A stretch of 12,433 bases of DNA from Microbacteriaceae bacterium (GTDB lineage: Bacteria > Actinomycetota > Actinomycetes > Actinomycetales > Microbacteriaceae). Positions 5,997-12,433 of this stretch are shown piece by piece. Under the pieces are notes generated by a model that was not told where the DNA came from, ran no database searches, and was given only the letters and a program-made list of their open reading frames with translations. Each line of letters opens with the position of its first letter. Position 1 is the stretch's first letter. The position numbers and the translations under genes were made by a program. Location: NCBI GenBank assembly GCA_947453285.1, contig CANGGA010000019.1:1-12433 (forward strand), written 5' to 3'.

Positions 5997-5999
5997 ACT
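5994..5999 (+). promoter_or_regulatory. Possible -10 element for the fdxA-dapC-gltA unit
   Basis: TAAACT overlaps the stop codon of the mshB-like gene and matches TANNNT. Transcription from about 6006 would leave a 45-base leader containing the strong fdxA ribosome binding site. No convincing -35 is visible, so readthrough from mshB is an alternative. Confidence 0.35.
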
Positions 6000-6037
6000 A
6001 GCCATTAGTAACGGTCGCAAAGTCGGCCGAATCGCCC

Positions 6038-6045
6038 AAGAGGAG
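6038..6045 (+). promoter_or_regulatory. Strong ribosome binding site of fdxA
   Basis: AAGAGGAG ends 5 bases before the GTG at 6051. This is the strongest purine-rich site in the window. It supports the GTG start, which puts the first cluster cysteine at residue 9. Confidence 0.75.
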
Positions 6046-6050
6046 CAGAA

Positions 6051-6371
6051 GTGACCTACGTAATCGCGCTTCCATGTGTAGACGTCAAAGACAAGGCCTG
6101 CATCGAAGAGTGCCCGGTTGACTGCATCTACGAGGGCGACCGCATGCTCTACATTCACCCTGACGAGTGCGTTGACTGCGGCGCTTGCGAGCCGGTTTGC
6201 CCGGTTGAGGCCATTTATTACGAGGATGACCTTCCTTCGCAGTGGGCCGACTACTACAAGGCCAATGTCGAATTTTTCAGCACGGTCGGTTCACCTGGTG
6301 GTGCAGCCAAGGTTGGCAAGATTGCCGGCGACCACGAAGTAGTAACCGCAGTTCCAGCTCAGGGCGAGTAA
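6051..6371 (+). CDS. fdxA: Seven-iron ferredoxin ([3Fe-4S][4Fe-4S], FdxA/FdxC type)
   Basis: This small cytoplasmic electron carrier is 106 residues long. The cysteine pattern is that of 7Fe ferredoxins, shifted by one from Azotobacter ferredoxin I: Cys9, Cys17 and Cys50 would bind the [3Fe-4S] cluster, while Cys21, Cys40, Cys43 and Cys46 bind the [4Fe-4S] cluster. Cys25 matches the extra free cysteine of that protein. The motif CVDCGACEPVCP is intact, and the C-terminal half (YYEDDLPSQWADYYKAN) is typical of the actinobacterial family. The GTG start is fixed by a strong ribosome binding site. The gene lies 6 bases upstream of dapC, a pairing found widely in actinobacteria. The redox partner is not evident here. 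Confidence 0.95.
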   Translation: MTYVIALPCVDVKDKACIEECPVDCIYEGDRMLYIHPDECVDCGACEPVCPVEAIYYEDDLPSQWADYYKANVEFFSTVGSPGGAAKVGKIAGDHEVVTAVPAQGE

Positions 6372-6377
6372 CAACTT

Positions 6378-7496
6378 TTGTTCGATCGACTGCCCGAGTA
6401 TCCGTGGGAACAGCTGAAGCCCTATTCGGCTAAAGCTGCGTTGCACGCGGGCGGGGCAGTAGATCTTTCGGTTGGTTCACCTGTAGACCCAACCCCAGCA
6501 ATAATCCAAGAAGCATTGAATGCTTCTTCAAACGCACCGGGATATCCGTCGACCGGTGGTTCGCCAGAATTTAAGGCCGCGGTCATCGAGTGGTTCGCTC
6601 GTCGTCGCGGTGTCGAAGGTTTGAAACCCGAGCAGGTAATGCCGACCATCGGTTCGAAAGAACTCATTTCTTGGTTGCCGCTCTTGATGGGCATCGGCCC
6701 TGGCGATGTCGTTGTGCAGCCAAAGGTGGCATACACCGCATATGTTGTTGGCGCAGCTTTGTGTGGCGCAGAAATCGTTAGCGAAGACGACCCGGCGCTG
6801 TGGCCGGCAAACACCAAGCTCGCCTGGATCAATTCGCCAGGCAACCCAGATGGCCGCGTTCTCGACGTTGCCGAAATGAAAGCAGCGGTCGATCGCGCCC
6901 GTGAGCTCGGTGCGCTGTTGGCTAGCGACGAGTGCTATGCAGAACTCGGCTGGGATGAATGGTCAGACAAGTTGATTCCGTCGGTTCTTGACCCGCGCGT
7001 GTGCGGCGACTCGCACGAGGGAGTGCTCGCCGTTTATTCGCTAAGCAAGCAGTCAAACCTCGCCGGCTATCGCGCTGCCTTTGCTGTTGGCGAGGCGAGC
7101 CTGATCAAGGGTCTTGTTAATCTGCGCATGCACTCTGGTTTGAACACGCCTGGCCCGGTGCAGAAAGTAATCGCGGTGGCACTCGGTGACTATGAGCACG
7201 TGGCTATCGAGAAGGAGCTCTATCGAGAGCGCCGCGATGTGCTTCTCGCCGCTGTTCGTGACTATGGCTTTGAGTTGAGCGACAGCCAGGCTGGGCTCTA
7301 TCTCTGGGCAACCCTTCACGAAGACTGCTGGAAGACGGTTGACCGCATGGCAGAACTCGGCATCGTTGTCGTGCCAGGAACTTTCTATGGCGAGCACAGC
7401 ACCAAGCACGTTCGTTTCTCGCTGACGGCAACCGATGCAAAGATTGCCGAGGCTGCACGCCGATTGCGCGATGCCATAGGCTTAAGAAGCCTTTAG
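6378..7496 (+). CDS. dapC: N-succinyldiaminopimelate aminotransferase (class I/II, PLP-dependent)
   Basis: This probably catalyses the glutamate-dependent amination of N-succinyl-2-amino-6-ketopimelate in the lysine/meso-diaminopimelate pathway, feeding peptidoglycan and lysine synthesis. It is a fold-type I aminotransferase: NSPGNPDG at 152-159 (Asn156 contacts the cofactor), SDECY at 183-187 (Asp184 for the pyridine nitrogen), SLSKQSN at 221-227 with Lys224 as the Schiff-base lysine, and VRFSL at 345-349 with the carboxylate-binding Arg346. The N-terminal LPEYPWEQLKPY and VDLSVGSPVDPTP segments are characteristic of the actinobacterial DapC group next to fdxA/fdxC. The start is TTG, 6 bases after the fdxA stop and with only a weak, distant GGGCGAG before it, so translation is probably coupled to fdxA. 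The length of 372 residues is normal. Substrate identity rests on subgroup and context. Confidence 0.88.
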   Translation: MFDRLPEYPWEQLKPYSAKAALHAGGAVDLSVGSPVDPTPAIIQEALNASSNAPGYPSTGGSPEFKAAVIEWFARRRGVEGLKPEQVMPTIGSKELISWLPLLMGIGPGDVVVQPKVAYTAYVVGAALCGAEIVSEDDPALWPANTKLAWINSPGNPDGRVLDVAEMKAAVDRARELGALLASDECYAELGWDEWSDKLIPSVLDPRVCGDSHEGVLAVYSLSKQSNLAGYRAAFAVGEASLIKGLVNLRMHSGLNTPGPVQKVIAVALGDYEHVAIEKELYRERRDVLLAAVRDYGFELSDSQAGLYLWATLHEDCWKTVDRMAELGIVVVPGTFYGEHSTKHVRFSLTATDAKIAEAARRLRDAIGLRSL

Positions 7497-7502
7497 GCCA
7501 CC

Positions 7503-7508
7503 AAGGAG
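7503..7508 (+). promoter_or_regulatory. Ribosome binding site deciding the TTG start of gltA
   Basis: AAGGAG ends 5 bases before the TTG at 7514-7516. No other start codon upstream of the conserved region has such a site. Confidence 0.75.
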
Positions 7509-7513
7509 AACCA

Positions 7514-8797
7514 TTGACCGAGCCAGTTTCAACAGACACCGCCCTGATTAGCATTGGCGGCCAAAGCGCCGAATTGCCAATTCTCAAGGCAACCGATGGT
7601 CACTCGGCAATCGACATCTCAAAGCTAAGTTCGCTAACCGGGCTAAACACCTTTGACCCTGGCTTTGTAAACACTTCGGCCACTCGCTCGGCGATCACTT
7701 ACATCGATGGCGACAAGGGAATTCTTCGCTACCGCGGTTACCCGATCGAAGAACTTGCCGGCAAGAAGAGCTTTCTAGAAAACGCATATCTTTTGATTTA
7801 TGGTGAGTTGCCAAACGCAACCGACTTCGGCAAATTCGAAGAAAACATCAGTCGTCACACTTTGATTCACGAAGAACTCAAAAACATTTTTCACGCAATG
7901 CCGCAAAACGCACACCCGATGTCGGTTTTGTCTGCAAGCGTTTCGGCTCTTTCGACTTTCTACCAAGACTCACTAAACCCGCACGACGAAAAACAGGTTG
8001 AACTTTCGACCATTCGCTTGCTTGCGAAGCTACCGGTCTTGGCGGCATATGCACAGAAGAACTCACTGGGTCAGGCACTTCTGTATCCAGACAACTCTCT
8101 TGGCTACGTCGAAAACTTCTTGCGCCTGTGCTTTGGCAACATGGCAGAAGACTACGTTCAAAACCCGGTTGTCACCAAAGCACTGGACACGCTGTTCACC
8201 TTGCACGCAGACCACGAGCAGAATGCATCCACGTCAACAGTTCGCCTAGTCGGTTCGACTCAGGCGAATCTATTTGCTTCGGTCTCTGCCGGAATCAACG
8301 CTCTCTTCGGCCCGCTGCACGGTGGCGCAAACGAGGCGGTCATCGACATGCTGACGCACATCCGTGATTCTGGCGAAAGCGTTCAGCGATATGTAGAACG
8401 CGTCAAGAACAAAGAAGACGGCATTCGCCTTATGGGCTTTGGTCACCGCGTCTACAAGAGCTTTGACCCTCGTGCCCAGATCGTGAAGGCAACTGCAGAC
8501 TCGGTGTTGCACGACCTCGGAATCAACGACCCGCTTCTCGAAATCGCAAAGCAGCTTGAAGAGGCCGCGCTTTCAGATTCATACTTCGCAGAGCGCAAGC
8601 TATACCCGAACGTCGACTTCTACAGTGGTGTTATCTACAAGGCGATGGGATTCCCGCCGCACATGTTTACACCGCTGTTTGCAATTGGTCGTCTGCCTGG
8701 CTGGATTGCGCACTGGCGCGAAATGATGACAGACACTCACACCAAGATTGGTCGCCCGCAGCAGGTTTACGTCGGCCCAGCCGAACGTCACCTCTAA
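7514..8797 (+). CDS. gltA: Type II citrate synthase
   Basis: Condenses oxaloacetate with acetyl-CoA to citrate, the entry step of the TCA cycle, in the cytoplasm. The catalytic triad is visible: His269 in GPLHGGANEA, His311 in MGFGHRVYK and Asp368 in NVDFYSG, corresponding to His264, His305 and Asp362 of the E. coli enzyme. At 427 residues with an N-terminal beta-rich extension (about residues 1-60, including SIGGQSAELP), it belongs to the longer, hexameric type II group rather than to the shorter type I or methylcitrate synthases. The C-terminus (IGRPQQVYVGPAERHL) is typical. The TTG start is fixed by AAGGAG. It lies 17 bases after dapC and probably ends the fdxA-dapC-gltA unit. No + strand terminator is seen after it; its stop is 11 bases from that of the convergent rsmD. 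Confidence 0.97.
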   Translation: MTEPVSTDTALISIGGQSAELPILKATDGHSAIDISKLSSLTGLNTFDPGFVNTSATRSAITYIDGDKGILRYRGYPIEELAGKKSFLENAYLLIYGELPNATDFGKFEENISRHTLIHEELKNIFHAMPQNAHPMSVLSASVSALSTFYQDSLNPHDEKQVELSTIRLLAKLPVLAAYAQKNSLGQALLYPDNSLGYVENFLRLCFGNMAEDYVQNPVVTKALDTLFTLHADHEQNASTSTVRLVGSTQANLFASVSAGINALFGPLHGGANEAVIDMLTHIRDSGESVQRYVERVKNKEDGIRLMGFGHRVYKSFDPRAQIVKATADSVLHDLGINDPLLEIAKQLEEAALSDSYFAERKLYPNVDFYSGVIYKAMGFPPHMFTPLFAIGRLPGWIAHWREMMTDTHTKIGRPQQVYVGPAERHL

Positions 8798-8817
8798 AAA
8801 TTGCGCGCTTAGGCGCG
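8796..8817 (-). terminator. Probable rsmD terminator overlapping its stop codon
   Basis: On the minus strand CGCGC (8817-8813) and GCGCG (8808-8804) form a 5 bp GC stem around a 4-base loop that includes part of the rsmD stop codon, followed by CAATTTTT towards 8796. The stem is short. On the + strand no T-run follows, so it would not end gltA transcription. Confidence 0.5.
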
Positions 8818-9378
8818 GTTCAACCAGAAGACTTCGGTATCGCCGTAGCTCTTTGACTCTTCGAGCGCGTAACCCTCTGGCACCGCAAATTTTTCGCCAC
8901 GACTCGAGCGTTCGACAATAACCGTTGCCTCTGCAGTGAGTCTCGGCAACAGTGCCTCTAGGTTTGACTCGATTTCTTCGTTGCCGATTTCGTATGGCGG
9001 GTCGATAAAGACCAAATCGAATTCGTGCGCTGCGGTGCTTAGATAGCTGGCAACAGCCTTGTTGACCACCTTGGTTTCGACTTCAATATCTTGCTTGGCG
9101 AGAGCCTTCTGAACCAATTGCGAGTTTTGCACGCAAACGGCCGCAGCCTTGCCATCGCGTTCAACCAGAAGTGCCGCAACAGCCCCGCGGCTAATTGCCT
9201 CGAGTGCTAGTGCTCCGGTGCCCGCATAGAGGTCGAGCACTACCTTGCCGGTGATTGCCTCGCGGGCCTCGAGTCGGCTGAAAATGCTTTCGCGAATGCG
9301 ATCGCTGGTTGGTCTAGTGCTCTTGGCCGGCGAGCCGAGTCGAAGACTGCCCGCGTATCCGCCGATTATCCGTGTCAT
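8809..9378 (-). CDS. rsmD: 16S rRNA (guanine966-N2)-methyltransferase RsmD
   Basis: This Rossmann-fold, S-adenosylmethionine-dependent methyltransferase modifies G966 of 16S rRNA during 30S assembly. The N-terminal RIIGGYAGSLRL and STRPTSDRIRESIFS segments are family signatures. The SAM-binding motif I is LDLYAGTGALALEA (48-61), the acidic residue after strand 2 lies in LLVERD (70-75), and the catalytic N-methyltransferase motif IV is DPPY at 126-129. The length of 189 residues is usual. The ATG at 9378 has no Shine-Dalgarno sequence. A TAGGCT -10 on the minus strand (9393-9388) lies 9 bases before it, suggesting a leaderless or very short-leader mRNA. It faces gltA at its 3' end and is divergent from recG, although rsmD commonly follows recG in the same direction in related bacteria. 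Confidence 0.95.
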   Translation of the reverse strand: MTRIIGGYAGSLRLGSPAKSTRPTSDRIRESIFSRLEAREAITGKVVLDLYAGTGALALEAISRGAVAALLVERDGKAAAVCVQNSQLVQKALAKQDIEVETKVVNKAVASYLSTAAHEFDLVFIDPPYEIGNEEIESNLEALLPRLTAEATVIVERSSRGEKFAVPEGYALEESKSYGDTEVFWLNRA

Positions 9379-9387
9379 TTGTCGCCA

Positions 9388-9397
9388 AGCCTAACCT
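9388..9397. promoter_or_regulatory. Overlapping divergent -10 elements for rsmD and recG
   Basis: The ten bases AGCCTAACCT contain TAGGCT on the minus strand (9393-9388, facing rsmD) and TAACCT on the + strand (9392-9397, facing recG). Both fit TANNNT, and they share two bases. The whole intergenic space is only 37 bases. This assignment rests on pattern alone. Confidence 0.4.
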
Positions 9398-9415
9398 GTC
9401 GGCGAAGATTGAACC

Positions 9416-11572
9416 ATGCTCTTGCCCAACGAATCGCTCACCGCACTGCTCGGTGACCGCACATCGAAGGCATTCGCAAAACACCTTGGCCTTCGCACCG
9501 TAAGCGATCTGCTTCAGCACTTTCCTCGTCGCTACTCTTCGCGCGGCGAGCTCACTCCAATTGCCGAGATTCCGATTGGCGAAGCGGTCACCGTGGTTGC
9601 CGACGTGGTCGATGTGCGCGAGCGTTACATGCGCGGCAAGGCCGGCAACATTCTCGAAGTTCGCATCACAGACGGCGAAGGGTTTTTGTCTGCAACATTT
9701 TTCAACCAGGCATGGCGCGCTAAAGAGCTGAAGCCCGGCTCACGCGGACTCTTCGCCGGCAAGATTTCGAGCTATCAGGGCAAACTGCAGCTTTCACACC
9801 CCGACTATGAACTCTTCGCCGAAGATATCGACGAAGCAGATGCAAAGCGCTGGGCCGAACTTCCGATTCCGATCTATCCGGCTTCTTCAAAAGTCACCAC
9901 TTGGATGATTGGCAGAGCCGTGGGCGTGCTTCTCGACGTGATGCAGCCAATCGAAGAAGAGTTGCCAGAAGACGTAGTTGCTGCAAACCGTTTGCTTTCG
10001 CTAGACAAGGCAATTCGTGACATTCACCGGCCAGAAAAAGAGCACGACTGGCAAGAGGCAAGAGACACCCTGCGCTTTCACGAAGCCTTCTTGTTGCAGG
10101 CCACCTTGTTGAAACGCCGCAGCGAGAATGCCACCATCAACGCCACACCTCGCGAGGCAGGCAAGCTGCTCGCCGATTTTGATTCGAAGTTGCCGTTCAC
10201 CTTGACCAAGGGGCAGATTGAGATCGGCAATGACCTGCTAGAAGACCTTGCCAAAGAACACCCGATGCACCGAATGCTTCAGGGTGAAGTTGGTTCTGGC
10301 AAGACCTTGGTCGCGGTCAGGGCAATGCTTGCGGTTGCCGAGAGCGGTGGTCAGAGTGCTTTGCTTGCCCCAACCGAAGTCTTGGCCGCACAGCACGTGC
10401 GTTCAATTCGCAAGACTCTTGGCGATGACCTTGCCGACAGGCTCGGGCTAACCCTGCTCACCGGTCAGCTCGGCACCGCAGAACACAAGCGTGCGCTTCT
10501 GCAAATCGTTAGCGGCAAGGCGCAAATCGTGGTCGGCACGCACGCGCTGATTTCGAGCAAGGTCGAATTCTTCGACCTCGGCTTAATCGTCATCGACGAG
10601 CAGCACCGCTTTGGTGTCGAACAGCGCGAGGCTTTGCGCCTCAAGGGCAAGAAGCCGCCGCACGTTTTGACCATGACCGCAACGCCAATACCGCGCACGC
10701 TTGCCGTTAGCGTGTTCGGCGATCTCGATATCTCGACACTCACCGAATTGCCGGCTGGCCGTCAGCCAATCACCTCGCATGTGGTTCAGCAGTCTCAGCC
10801 AGCTCTGGTTGCTCGCACCTGGTCACGAATCGCAGAAGAGGTTGCCAGCGGGCGCCAGGCATTCGTGGTTTGCTCGCGCATCGATGAGAGCGAAGTCGAG
10901 AGCGAAGAAGAAGTTGCTCGCGAAGACGATGACCAGCTCGAGCTCGAAGAGAAGCGGCCGCCTCTGGCAACCGTGGTTGGCATGACAGCCGCACTTCGCG
11001 AAATTGAAGCGCTAAAAGATTTGCGCATCGAAATGCTGCACGGTCGTCTCTCGAGCGAAGAAAAAGAAGACGCGATGAATCGCTTTGCCGCTTGTGAAAT
11101 CGATGTCTTGGTTTCTACAACTGTGATTGAAGTCGGTGTCGATGTGCCAAACGCAACCGTGATGGTTGTTATCGACGCAGATCGATTTGGCATTAGTCAG
11201 TTGCACCAGTTGCGTGGGCGAGTGGGTCGTGGTGGCAACGCCGGCCTCTGCTTGCTGCTCACCGCTGCCGAGCCCGGCAGTGTTGCACTCGAGCGAGTGC
11301 AGGCGGTTGCCTCAACTCTCGACGGCTTCAAGCTCAGCGAGATCGACCTCGAACTTCGTCGCGAGGGTGACGTGCTCGGCGCAAACCAATCTGGCGGTCG
11401 CAGCAGCCTCAAGTTGCTGCGGGTCATCCGTGATTCTGCTTTGATTCAGGATGCCCGCGCCCAGGCCGAAAAAGCTCTCGCCGGCGACCCCACTTTCGAA
11501 ATCAACTCGCAGTTAGCAAAGGCGCTCAGCGACCTCGAAGAATCAGCCCAAGACAACCTCAGCAAAAACTAA
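9416..11572 (+). CDS. recG: ATP-dependent DNA helicase RecG
   Basis: This superfamily 2 helicase remodels stalled replication forks and branch-migrates recombination intermediates. The N-terminal wedge/OB-fold domain covers about residues 55-135. The helicase motifs are complete: Walker A GEVGSGKT at 290-297, Walker B box DEQHRFG at 394-400, TATPIPRT at 421-428, STTVIEVGVDVPNA at 567-580 and QLRGRVGRGG at 598-607. The C-terminal region has the RecG-type FKLSEIDLELRREGDVLG segment. At 718 residues it is of usual size for actinobacteria. A strongly acidic insert at about 489-513 separates two strands of the second helicase domain. The ATG at 9416 lacks a clear Shine-Dalgarno sequence. The gene probably starts an operon with coaD and the YceD gene. 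Confidence 0.96.
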   Translation: MLLPNESLTALLGDRTSKAFAKHLGLRTVSDLLQHFPRRYSSRGELTPIAEIPIGEAVTVVADVVDVRERYMRGKAGNILEVRITDGEGFLSATFFNQAWRAKELKPGSRGLFAGKISSYQGKLQLSHPDYELFAEDIDEADAKRWAELPIPIYPASSKVTTWMIGRAVGVLLDVMQPIEEELPEDVVAANRLLSLDKAIRDIHRPEKEHDWQEARDTLRFHEAFLLQATLLKRRSENATINATPREAGKLLADFDSKLPFTLTKGQIEIGNDLLEDLAKEHPMHRMLQGEVGSGKTLVAVRAMLAVAESGGQSALLAPTEVLAAQHVRSIRKTLGDDLADRLGLTLLTGQLGTAEHKRALLQIVSGKAQIVVGTHALISSKVEFFDLGLIVIDEQHRFGVEQREALRLKGKKPPHVLTMTATPIPRTLAVSVFGDLDISTLTELPAGRQPITSHVVQQSQPALVARTWSRIAEEVASGRQAFVVCSRIDESEVESEEEVAREDDDQLELEEKRPPLATVVGMTAALREIEALKDLRIEMLHGRLSSEEKEDAMNRFAACEIDVLVSTTVIEVGVDVPNATVMVVIDADRFGISQLHQLRGRVGRGGNAGLCLLLTAAEPGSVALERVQAVASTLDGFKLSEIDLELRREGDVLGANQSGGRSSLKLLRVIRDSALIQDARAQAEKALAGDPTFEINSQLAKALSDLEESAQDNLSKN

Positions 11573-11578
11573 TAGCCT
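11573..11578 (+). promoter_or_regulatory. Possible -10 element for a leaderless coaD mRNA
   Basis: TAGCCT immediately follows the recG stop codon and ends 6 bases before the coaD ATG, the same spacing as in the mshB-like promoter. There is no Shine-Dalgarno sequence in the 12-base gap. coaD may therefore have its own leaderless transcript besides readthrough from recG. Confidence 0.4.
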
Positions 11579-11584
11579 TGTCAC

Positions 11585-12106
11585 ATGAAGAAAATCGCTG
11601 TTTACCCTGGCAGTTTTGACCCGGTAACTTTTGGTCACCTCGACATTGCGGCTCGTGCGGCAGCCCTATTCGACGAACTTCACATCTTGGTTGTGCACAA
11701 CCCGGCCAAGAAGCCATATTTCTCGAGCGAAGAGCGGGTAGCCCTAATCGAGGCAAGCTTTACCGAGGCAGCTCGTTTCGGCAAGGCATTTCCGACGAGC
11801 ACCAAGGTGATTGTCGACACCCTAGACAACGGCCTTTTGGTTGACTACTGCCGCAAGGTTGGCGCAAGCGTGCTGATCAAGGGCGTTCGCAATAATGCCG
11901 ACCTCGAGTATGAGCTGCCGATGGCTCGCGTAAACCGCGATCTAGCCGGTGTCGAGACCATCTTCATGCCGGCCGATCCAGGCCAAGGGTTCGTCTCTAG
12001 CAGCCTGGTCAAGCAGGTCGCCGAACTCGGTGGTTCTGTTGACAACTACGTTCCAGCAGCCGTCGTGAAGGCGCTCAAGGCCTCGGCCAAGCAAGCTCGG
12101 GGCTAG
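11585..12106 (+). CDS. coaD: Phosphopantetheine adenylyltransferase
   Basis: Transfers AMP from ATP to 4'-phosphopantetheine to give dephospho-CoA, the penultimate step of coenzyme A synthesis, as a cytoplasmic hexamer in known homologues. It belongs to the nucleotidyltransferase superfamily: GSFDPVTFGHLD at 9-20 holds the TxGH motif with the catalytic His18, KGVRNNADLEYELPMARVN at 99-117 forms the substrate pocket, and VSSSLVK at 137-143 corresponds to the ISS-T/S motif. At 173 residues it is slightly longer than the 159 residues of E. coli. It sits 12 bases after recG and 2 bases before the YceD-family gene. From memory, coaD is followed by yceD-rpmF-rnc in many actinobacteria. Confidence 0.96.
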   Translation: MKKIAVYPGSFDPVTFGHLDIAARAAALFDELHILVVHNPAKKPYFSSEERVALIEASFTEAARFGKAFPTSTKVIVDTLDNGLLVDYCRKVGASVLIKGVRNNADLEYELPMARVNRDLAGVETIFMPADPGQGFVSSSLVKQVAELGGSVDNYVPAAVVKALKASAKQARG

Positions 12107-12108
12107 TC

Positions 12109-12433
12109 ATGGCAAATCAGTCTCCTTTTGCCCTATCTGTGCACGACTTGATGCACAAGCCGGGCAATATGCGCGAATACAAGCTCGAAATCACTCTTCC
12201 GGAGGCTTTGGGCAGTGCCGTGGCAGGCATCCCAGCCGGTGAAGAGATCGATCTCGATCTTCGCTTCGAGTCGGTTCACGAGGGAATTCTGGCCTCGGTT
12301 GAGGTTTTTGGCGATGCCGTTGCCGAATGCAGTCGCTGCCTAGACCCCATCACCATCCCGATTGAAGTAGATTTCCAAGAACTTTTCGCCTATTCTTTAA
12401 CGAGCGAGGACGACCTAGTCGTTGAAGACGAAC
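12109..12433 (+). CDS. YceD/DUF177-family protein (partial, 3' end beyond the window)
   Basis: The reading frame opens with ATG at 12109, 2 bases after the coaD stop, and stays open for 108 codons to the window edge. The family signature is visible: an AECSRCLDPI segment at about residues 72-81 with the paired cysteines Cys74 and Cys77, followed by a beta-rich stretch ending in FQELFAY (about 88-94) and then an acidic region. YceD proteins are normally encoded directly before rpmF (ribosomal protein L32) and are linked to 23S rRNA or ribosome homeostasis. In plants a homologue is needed for 23S rRNA accumulation. The next gene is predicted to be rpmF, just outside the window. No strong ribosome binding site precedes the ATG, so translation is likely coupled to coaD. 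Confidence 0.88.
   Translation, partial: MANQSPFALSVHDLMHKPGNMREYKLEITLPEALGSAVAGIPAGEEIDLDLRFESVHEGILASVEVFGDAVAECSRCLDPITIPIEVDFQELFAYSLTSEDDLVVEDE

Noticed and set aside
9379..9397. A second iron box between rsmD and recG (AGCCTAACCT resembles half of the DtxR/IdeR consensus).
   Set aside because: Only one half fits (about 12 of 19 positions overall), neither neighbour is an iron gene, and the matching bases are explained by the overlapping -10 elements.
1..12433. A new defence, mobile or biosynthetic system.
   Set aside because: Every sizeable gene belongs to a known family with a housekeeping or transport role. No repeats, integrase, transposase, toxin-antitoxin pair or cluster of unknown genes was seen on either strand.

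Overview
The window reads as chromosomal DNA from a streamlined, moderate-GC actinobacterium, most likely Microbacteriaceae (the freshwater Luna type, such as Rhodoluna or Aquiluna, would fit). This is inferred from gene content and order, a DtxR/IdeR-type iron box, TANNNT -10 elements placed directly before start codons (leaderless mRNAs), frequent TTG/GTG starts, tight gene packing and GC content visibly only a little above 50%. No mobile element, CRISPR array, tRNA or rRNA was seen. No intergenic gap exceeds 100 bases.

Left part (1-3958, + strand). The window opens on the last codons of an OppD/OppF-type ABC transporter ATPase. A terminator-like hairpin follows, then a family 5 substrate-binding lipoprotein started by TTG, then the ribosome-associated GTPase TypA/BipA. 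A strong bidirectional terminator closes this part.

Iron and thiol part (3959-5996). A minus-strand FTR1/EfeU-type iron permease converges on typA. It is divergent from an MshB-type (mycothiol) deacetylase that carries an extra four-helix membrane domain. The 97-base divergent region holds a convincing sigma70-like promoter for the permease with an iron box exactly in its spacer, and a leaderless promoter for the deacetylase.

Metabolic run (6051-8797, + strand). A seven-iron ferredoxin (fdxA), an N-succinyldiaminopimelate aminotransferase (dapC) and type II citrate synthase (gltA) lie 6 and 17 bases apart and look like one transcription unit. The order binding protein/typA ... mshB ... fdxA-dapC resembles, from memory, the typA-lpqW ... 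mshB ... fdxC-dapC block of Mycobacterium tuberculosis, so the window is largely a conserved actinobacterial neighbourhood with an iron permease set into it.

Right part (8809-12433). rsmD (minus) converges with gltA and is divergent from recG. recG, coaD and the start of a YceD/DUF177 gene then run on the + strand with 12-base and 2-base gaps.

I do not see a previously undescribed multi-gene system. The points most worth a second look are the iron-box promoter architecture, the MshB-membrane domain fusion, the terminator placed directly before the binding protein's ribosome binding site, a composite inverted repeat before typA, and the reversed position of rsmD.
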